A DNA stretch of 7,901 nt. Source: an uncultured Clostridia bacterium. Lineage in GTDB: Bacteria; Bacillota; Clostridia; Christensenellales; UBA1242. The translations under genes and the position numbers were made by a program. This document shows, piece after piece, positions 6,820 to 7,901 of the stretch. Under the pieces are notes generated by a model that had not been told where the DNA came from, did no database searches, and saw nothing but the letters and a program-made list of their open reading frames with translations. Within the stretch, counting starts at the first letter, position 1, and each line of letters opens with the position of its first letter. The stretch is from positions 1-7,901 of the forward strand of contig CALDPW010000112.1 of NCBI GenBank assembly GCA_937911885.1. The letters run 5' to 3'.

Positions 6820-6866
6820 ACGGTTATTTTATAAATATTTACATAATTTATGTTAGATTTAGTTAT

Positions 6867-7355
6867 TTATAGGTAATTAGGTGAGCAACTTAATTTAATT
6901 ATTGGTTTTCCCAAGAATGTTGAAACATTATATCCGTTATGTTTTGCATAATCAACAATCGTGTTACGAATATCATTAGTGTAGTATATGCTGAGAATCT
7001 TTTTTTCTAAAAGTTCGTGCCACGCTATAGGTATCCCAACTTTTTCAATATCATTAACTTTTCCAATTCCCAAAGCAAGGGCTACGAGACTTCTGTTAAA
7101 ATCGCCATATTCAGCAATAGGCTCAACCCCGAATACTGATTTTACATTTTCTATAAACATTTTCAACAGCAATAGGTCTTCAAATAAATTCAATTCTATA
7201 ATATACTCCAATTCAACTTTCACTAATGTTGATATTAAATCACTTGGGTTTTTATAAAGTTTTTTAATTCCCCAGTTCGTTTGAAAAATCAATGATTCAA
7301 TCATTGCCTTTTGCTTAACTGTGTTGCTTCGTTTTTTTTGATGTTTGTTTTTCAT
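6867..7355 (-). CDS. Hypothetical protein, possibly of Bacteroidales origin
   Basis: Reading from ATG 7355 gives 162 aa; the frame stays open to an ATG at 7499 (210 aa). I prefer the shorter form because a candidate Bacteroides-type promoter and inverted repeats fall between 7356 and 7501, and the extra 48 residues are of odd composition. No SD is visible before either start, unlike every gene to the left. The protein starts with a basic segment (MKNKHQKKRSNTVKQKAM) that could contact nucleic acid. A Leu/Ile-rich predicted helical region follows (ELEYIIELNLFEDLLLLKMF), and then GIGKVNDIEKVGIPIAWHELL. There is no signal peptide or clear membrane span. I do not recognise the family. It is divergent from the WYL regulator next door, which might control it; that is inference from layout only. 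Confidence 0.6.
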   Translation of the reverse strand: MKNKHQKKRSNTVKQKAMIESLIFQTNWGIKKLYKNPSDLISTLVKVELEYIIELNLFEDLLLLKMFIENVKSVFGVEPIAEYGDFNRSLVALALGIGKVNDIEKVGIPIAWHELLEKKILSIYYTNDIRNTIVDYAKHNGYNVSTFLGKPIIKLSCSPNYL

Positions 7356-7376
7356 TATAGTATTGTTTTTACTATA
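7356..7376. repeat. Inverted repeat TATAGTA-N7-TACTATA just before ATG 7355
   Basis: Perfect 7-base arms with a 7-base spacer directly adjoin the preferred start codon of the unknown gene. The architecture (7-7-7) equals that of the other two repeats, but the arm sequence differs and is A/T-rich. It could be an operator or a short 5'-leader hairpin that hides the start codon; chance is also possible. Confidence 0.4.
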
Positions 7377-7401
7377 TATAATACGAAAGGATTTGTTGTC
7401 T

Positions 7402-7431
7402 TCAATATAGAACAATACTGAGGCGTGCAAA
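7402..7431 (-). promoter_or_regulatory. Candidate Bacteroidetes-type promoter of the unknown gene
   Basis: On the minus strand TTTG (7428-7431) lies 18 bases before TATATTGA (7402-7409). This approximates the Bacteroides -33 TTTG / -7 TAnnTTTG pattern, with two mismatches in the -7 box and a spacer one base short of the usual 19-21. It would give a leader of about 40 bases before ATG 7355. It overlaps the degenerate inverted repeat at 7423-7443. Tentative. Confidence 0.3.
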
Positions 7432-7443
7432 AACACTGCATAC
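7423..7443. repeat. Degenerate inverted repeat GCGTGCA-N7-TGCATAC
   Basis: The arms are 7 bases with a 7-base spacer and match at 5 of 7 positions. The TGCA-N7-TGCATA skeleton is shared with the perfect repeat at 7481-7501, 58 bp away centre to centre. It overlaps the candidate -33 of the unknown gene, which would suit a repressor site. The call is an inference from shared architecture. Confidence 0.4.
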
Positions 7444-7480
7444 CGTAGTAAAAATTTCAAATTGGGAATAATATTTAATG

Positions 7481-7501
7481 CTATGCAATGATTCTGCATA
7501 G
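7481..7501. repeat. Perfect inverted repeat CTATGCA-N7-TGCATAG, candidate operator
   Basis: Perfect 7-base arms (7481-7487 and 7495-7501) flank a 7-base spacer. The repeat covers the expected -33 region of the WYL-regulator promoter, whose -7 box is at 7510-7517. This is a typical position for autoregulation by a dimeric DNA-binding protein such as the adjacent WYL regulator. The regulator-site link is inferred, not seen. Confidence 0.6.
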
Positions 7502-7509
7502 AAACTCAT

Positions 7510-7517
7510 TATATTTG
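7510..7517 (+). promoter_or_regulatory. Bacteroides-type -7 box of the WYL regulator
   Basis: TATATTTG is an exact match to the Bacteroidetes -7 element TAnnTTTG, 22 bases before ATG 7540. No TTTG-like -33 is seen 19-21 bases upstream, where the perfect inverted repeat sits instead. There is no Shine-Dalgarno before the start, as is usual in Bacteroidetes. This supports the view that the right end comes from that phylum. Confidence 0.5.
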
Positions 7518-7539
7518 CGGTAAATCACAGATATAAGTT

Positions 7540-7901
7540 ATGATAAGCAAGACATTTAACCGTTATATTTGGCTTATGAACACTCTCCTTCAATATAAGC
7601 AACTAACCTTTGAGGAGATAAATGTGTTGTGGATGGGGAGTTGTTTAGGCGATGGCACTCCGTTGCCGTTGCGTACATTCCACCAGCATAAAAATGCTGT
7701 AGAAGAATTGTTTGGAGTTGAAATAAAATGCAACCCTTCAAACGGGTACAAATATTACATTTCTACTCTCGATACTTTGAAGAACGACAGTATACGTAAA
7801 TGGCTCTTGAACTCATTTACCCTTTCCAATATGATAACGGCAGGGCATAATATGAAAGGACGAATATTGTTTGAGGAGATACCTTCTGGGACAGAATATC
7901 T
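7540..7901 (+). CDS. WYL-domain transcriptional regulator, Bacteroidales type (5' part, runs off the right edge)
   Basis: The frame starts at ATG 7540 and is open to the window end: 120 codons plus two bases, so the C-terminal portion, including the WYL domain, is outside. The visible part closely follows the N-terminal region of Bacteroidales WYL proteins: NRYIWLMNTLLQYKQLTFEEI (about 7-27), a winged-helix-like segment with PLRTFHQHKNAVEELFGVEI (about 43-62), GYKYYI, WLLNSF and GRILFEEIPSGTEY near the edge. Such proteins are ligand- or nucleotide-responsive DNA-binding regulators, often of defence, mobile or stress genes; no target is known here. Codon use (CTC, CCG, CGA, GGG, ACG) differs from ftsH and parAB. 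The start is supported by the -7 box 22 bases upstream. The WYL domain itself cannot be seen, so the family name rests on the recalled N-terminal pattern. Confidence 0.83.
   Translation, partial: MISKTFNRYIWLMNTLLQYKQLTFEEINVLWMGSCLGDGTPLPLRTFHQHKNAVEELFGVEIKCNPSNGYKYYISTLDTLKNDSIRKWLLNSFTLSNMITAGHNMKGRILFEEIPSGTEY

Larger units (their letters stand above)
6342..6866. other. AT-rich non-coding region upstream of parA holding parS sites
   Basis: About 525 bases without a plausible gene separate parA from the unknown minus-strand gene. From parA outward it contains the SD and extended -10, a pure A/T stretch (about 6356-6394) of TATATTA-like steps, parS1, parS2 inside a long palindrome, and two AAAAACA-N-TGTTTTT palindromes. 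I looked for TTATNCACA-type DnaA boxes and found no cluster, so an origin is not claimed despite the parABS context. If the right end of the window is chimeric, the junction most likely falls after the parS2 palindrome and before about 6866. Confidence 0.6.

Noticed and set aside
6988..7257. Plus-strand 89-codon frame opposite the unknown gene
   Set aside because: Ser/Phe/Asn-rich translation with no promoter or known motif; the minus-strand frame is longer and shows a more protein-like composition.
7356..7499. N-terminal extension of the unknown gene to ATG 7499
   Set aside because: The extension would cover the candidate promoter and two inverted repeats, and no ribosome-binding signal precedes 7499. 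It remains possible.
7627..7635. TGTGGATGG resembling a reverse DnaA box
   Set aside because: The last bases break the TGTGGATAA consensus, it is single, and it is inside the WYL regulator coding sequence.

Overview
The window looks like two pieces of different taxonomic flavour joined head to tail. Positions 1 to about 6.7 kb read as a very AT-rich Bacillota (Firmicutes) chromosome, probably an uncultured gut clostridial lineage. Genes there have Shine-Dalgarno sites (AAGGAA, GGAGG, GAGGAG, AAAAGGA), several extended -10 promoters and A/T-ending codons, and TGG encodes Trp, so the standard code fits. A YyaC-type protein (DUF1256 family), known from spore formers, lies near parAB, which hints at a sporulating ancestry. 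From roughly 6.87 kb to the end, codon use changes (CTC, CCG, CGA, GGG and ACG become frequent), SD sites vanish, a Bacteroides-type -7 box (TATATTTG) appears, and the last gene closely resembles Bacteroidales WYL-domain regulators. The join is either a metagenomic chimera or a real transfer; the sequence alone cannot decide.

Layout. (1) 1-546, minus: 5' part of a single-pass membrane protein of unknown function, with its own SD and a likely promoter. (2) 615-2894, minus: ftsH, the membrane AAA+ zinc protease, starting at a TTG behind a perfect GGAGG. (3) 3065-3589, minus: yyaC-like DUF1256 protein. (4) 3766-4467, plus: CvpA-family membrane protein with a clear promoter and a strong terminator. 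(5) 4621-6341, minus: parB and parA (spo0J/soj), read as parA-parB and ended by a bidirectional hairpin facing cvpA. (6) 6342-6866: a 525-bp AT-rich gap holding the parA promoter and two parS sites 98 bp apart, one of them the core of a 46-bp near-palindrome, plus a pair of AAAAACA-N-TGTTTTT palindromes 31 bp apart. (7) 6867-7355, minus: unrecognised protein. (8) 7540-7901, plus: 5' part of a Bacteroidales WYL-family regulator. Genes 7 and 8 are divergent, and their spacer holds two related TGCA-N7-TGCATA inverted repeats, each at or next to a promoter -33 region.

How the parts work together. ParB should load on the two parS sites directly upstream of its own operon and slide as a CTP-dependent clamp, while ParA drives origin segregation; this normally places the locus near oriC. 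YyaC next to soj-spo0J is also known from Bacillus subtilis, so the parAB/yyaC association appears conserved, here with a CvpA gene between them. No clear DnaA-box cluster was seen, so oriC itself is not claimed. No CRISPR array, tRNA, rRNA or transposase was found. No wholly new system is evident. The least explained parts are the extended parS palindrome and the divergent, operator-bearing module at the right end.
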